64,000 bases of DNA from Roseomonas populi (GTDB lineage Bacteria; Pseudomonadota; Alphaproteobacteria; Acetobacterales; Acetobacteraceae): the NCBI RefSeq assembly GCF_024594815.1, contig NZ_JANJOU010000008.1, positions 1-64,000 of the forward strand. The letters run 5' to 3'. The notes under the pieces are model-generated. The model searched no databases, was not told the DNA's origin, and saw only the letters and a list, made by a program, of their open reading frames with translations. The translations under genes and the position numbers were made by a program. Of the stretch, positions 63,346 through 64,000 are shown piece after piece. The stretch's first letter is position 1. Every line of letters starts with the position of its first letter.

Positions 63346-64000
63346 TGGCCTATGAGGTGCGCCGCGACTTCCGCGGCTACGGCGCCAATCCGCCCGATCC
63401 GAAGTGGCCGGGCGGTGCGCGAATCGCCGTGAACTTCGTCATGAATTACGAGGAAGGGTCGGAACTCTCGTATCCGGACGGGGATGGCGTCTCCGAATGG
63501 GGCGTCTCCGATTCCGGCGGCCAGGGTGCGGGCAGCGGGCGCGACCTCGCGGCAGAGGGGATGTTCGAGTACGGCTCCCGGGTCGGTTTCTGGCGGCTGA
63601 TGCGGCTGTTCCAGGAGCGCGGCCTGCCCATGACGATCTTCGGTTGCGCCCTTGCCCTTGAACGCAACCCGGAGGCCGCGGCAGCGATCCGGGATTCCGG
63701 CTATGACGTGTGCTGCCATGGCTGGCGCTGGGTGAAGCATTTCCAGCTGCCCGAGGCCGAGGAGCGGGAGCACGTCCGCCGCGCCGTCGCCTCGCTGGAG
63801 AGGACGGTCGGGCATCGCCCGGATGGCTGGTACTGCCGCTATGGGCCCGGCGTGAACACGCGGCGCCTGCTCGTGGAGGAAGGCGGATTCCTCTATGACA
63901 GCGACAGCTACGCGGATGAGCTGCCCTGGTGGGTGACCGTGGAGGGCAAGGGGCACCTCGTCGTGCCCTACTCGCTCACCCACAACGACGGCAAGTACAT
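63345..64000 (+). CDS. puuE: Allantoinase PuuE (N-terminal part; cut by window edge)
   Basis: The first 218 residues of a polysaccharide-deacetylase-fold allantoinase. MAYEVRRDFRGYGANPPDPKWPGG is the PuuE N-terminus; VCCHGWRWVKHF at 122-133 carries the conserved His in the HGWRW motif, and YDSDSYADELPWWV is the later family block. It hydrolyses allantoin to allantoate in the uric-acid route, upstream of ureidoglycolate lyase. The frame is open to the right edge and the stop lies beyond it. Confidence 0.88.
   Translation, partial: MAYEVRRDFRGYGANPPDPKWPGGARIAVNFVMNYEEGSELSYPDGDGVSEWGVSDSGGQGAGSGRDLAAEGMFEYGSRVGFWRLMRLFQERGLPMTIFGCALALERNPEAAAAIRDSGYDVCCHGWRWVKHFQLPEAEEREHVRRAVASLERTVGHRPDGWYCRYGPGVNTRRLLVEEGGFLYDSDSYADELPWWVTVEGKGHLVVPYSLTHNDGKY

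Overview
The window reads as chromosome of a high-GC alphaproteobacterium. The best fit is the Acetobacteraceae (Roseomonas-like). This rests on gene content: very GC-rich third codon positions, seven separate Bug/TctC-type solute-binding proteins without their TctA/TctB membrane partners, many CoA-transferases and acyl-CoA dehydrogenases, a Rhizobium-type glycerol ABC transporter, and a PEP-CTERM protein. It is inference, because no rRNA or tRNA gene lies in the window. I see no insertion sequence, prophage or CRISPR array.

Layout. 0-6.3 kb is mixed: a gene cut by the left edge, an AT-richer gap, a PEP-CTERM protein with a good sigma-54-type promoter, a coiled-coil protein, an SH3-type lipoprotein, an EamA transporter, an SDR and a RES/Xre toxin-antitoxin pair. 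6.3-14.9 kb holds a minus-strand operon (CitE-like lyase, Bug, class III CoA-transferase, amidohydrolase, Bug) divergent from a LysR gene, which is followed by an acyl-CoA dehydrogenase/CoA-transferase pair. 14.9-16.9 kb is a decayed composite locus: a frameshifted MalT/LuxR-type regulator runs into the 3' part of an FAD monooxygenase. 16.9-24.9 kb is an IclR-led seven-gene minus-strand operon with a divergent Bug-SDR pair. 25-29.4 kb encodes a molybdenum hydroxylase (Mo and 2Fe-2S subunits) with a Bug protein and a cytochrome c.

30.6-36.9 kb is a tightly overlapped plus-strand acid/CoA catabolic operon: CoA-transferase, acyl-CoA dehydrogenase, two hotdog proteins, a DapA-like aldolase and a small dimeric barrel protein, followed by LysR. 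37-46.3 kb carries two paralogous family-3 binding proteins, one permease, and a divergon in which two DapA-like genes face a LacI-led operon (LacI, tautomerase, acyl-CoA dehydrogenase, CoA-transferase, MaoC) across two perfect 16-bp operators. 46.6-48.5 kb is an EF-G-like GTPase. 48.7-54.8 kb is a complete glpSTPQUV glycerol transporter. 54.8-61.4 kb is a minus-strand catabolic cluster with a GntR regulator and a candidate operator. The right end has a His-rich hypothetical protein and the start of a ureide pathway (allA, puuE).

The genes suggest uptake of diverse organic acids by high-affinity periplasmic receptors. Activation would be by CoA transfer or ligation, followed by FAD-dependent desaturation, MaoC hydration, and aldol or lactone cleavage. 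Each cluster has its own regulator (LysR, IclR, LacI or GntR). Substrates cannot be read from sequence, except glycerol (or a close polyol) for the Glp system and ureidoglycolate/allantoin at the right edge.
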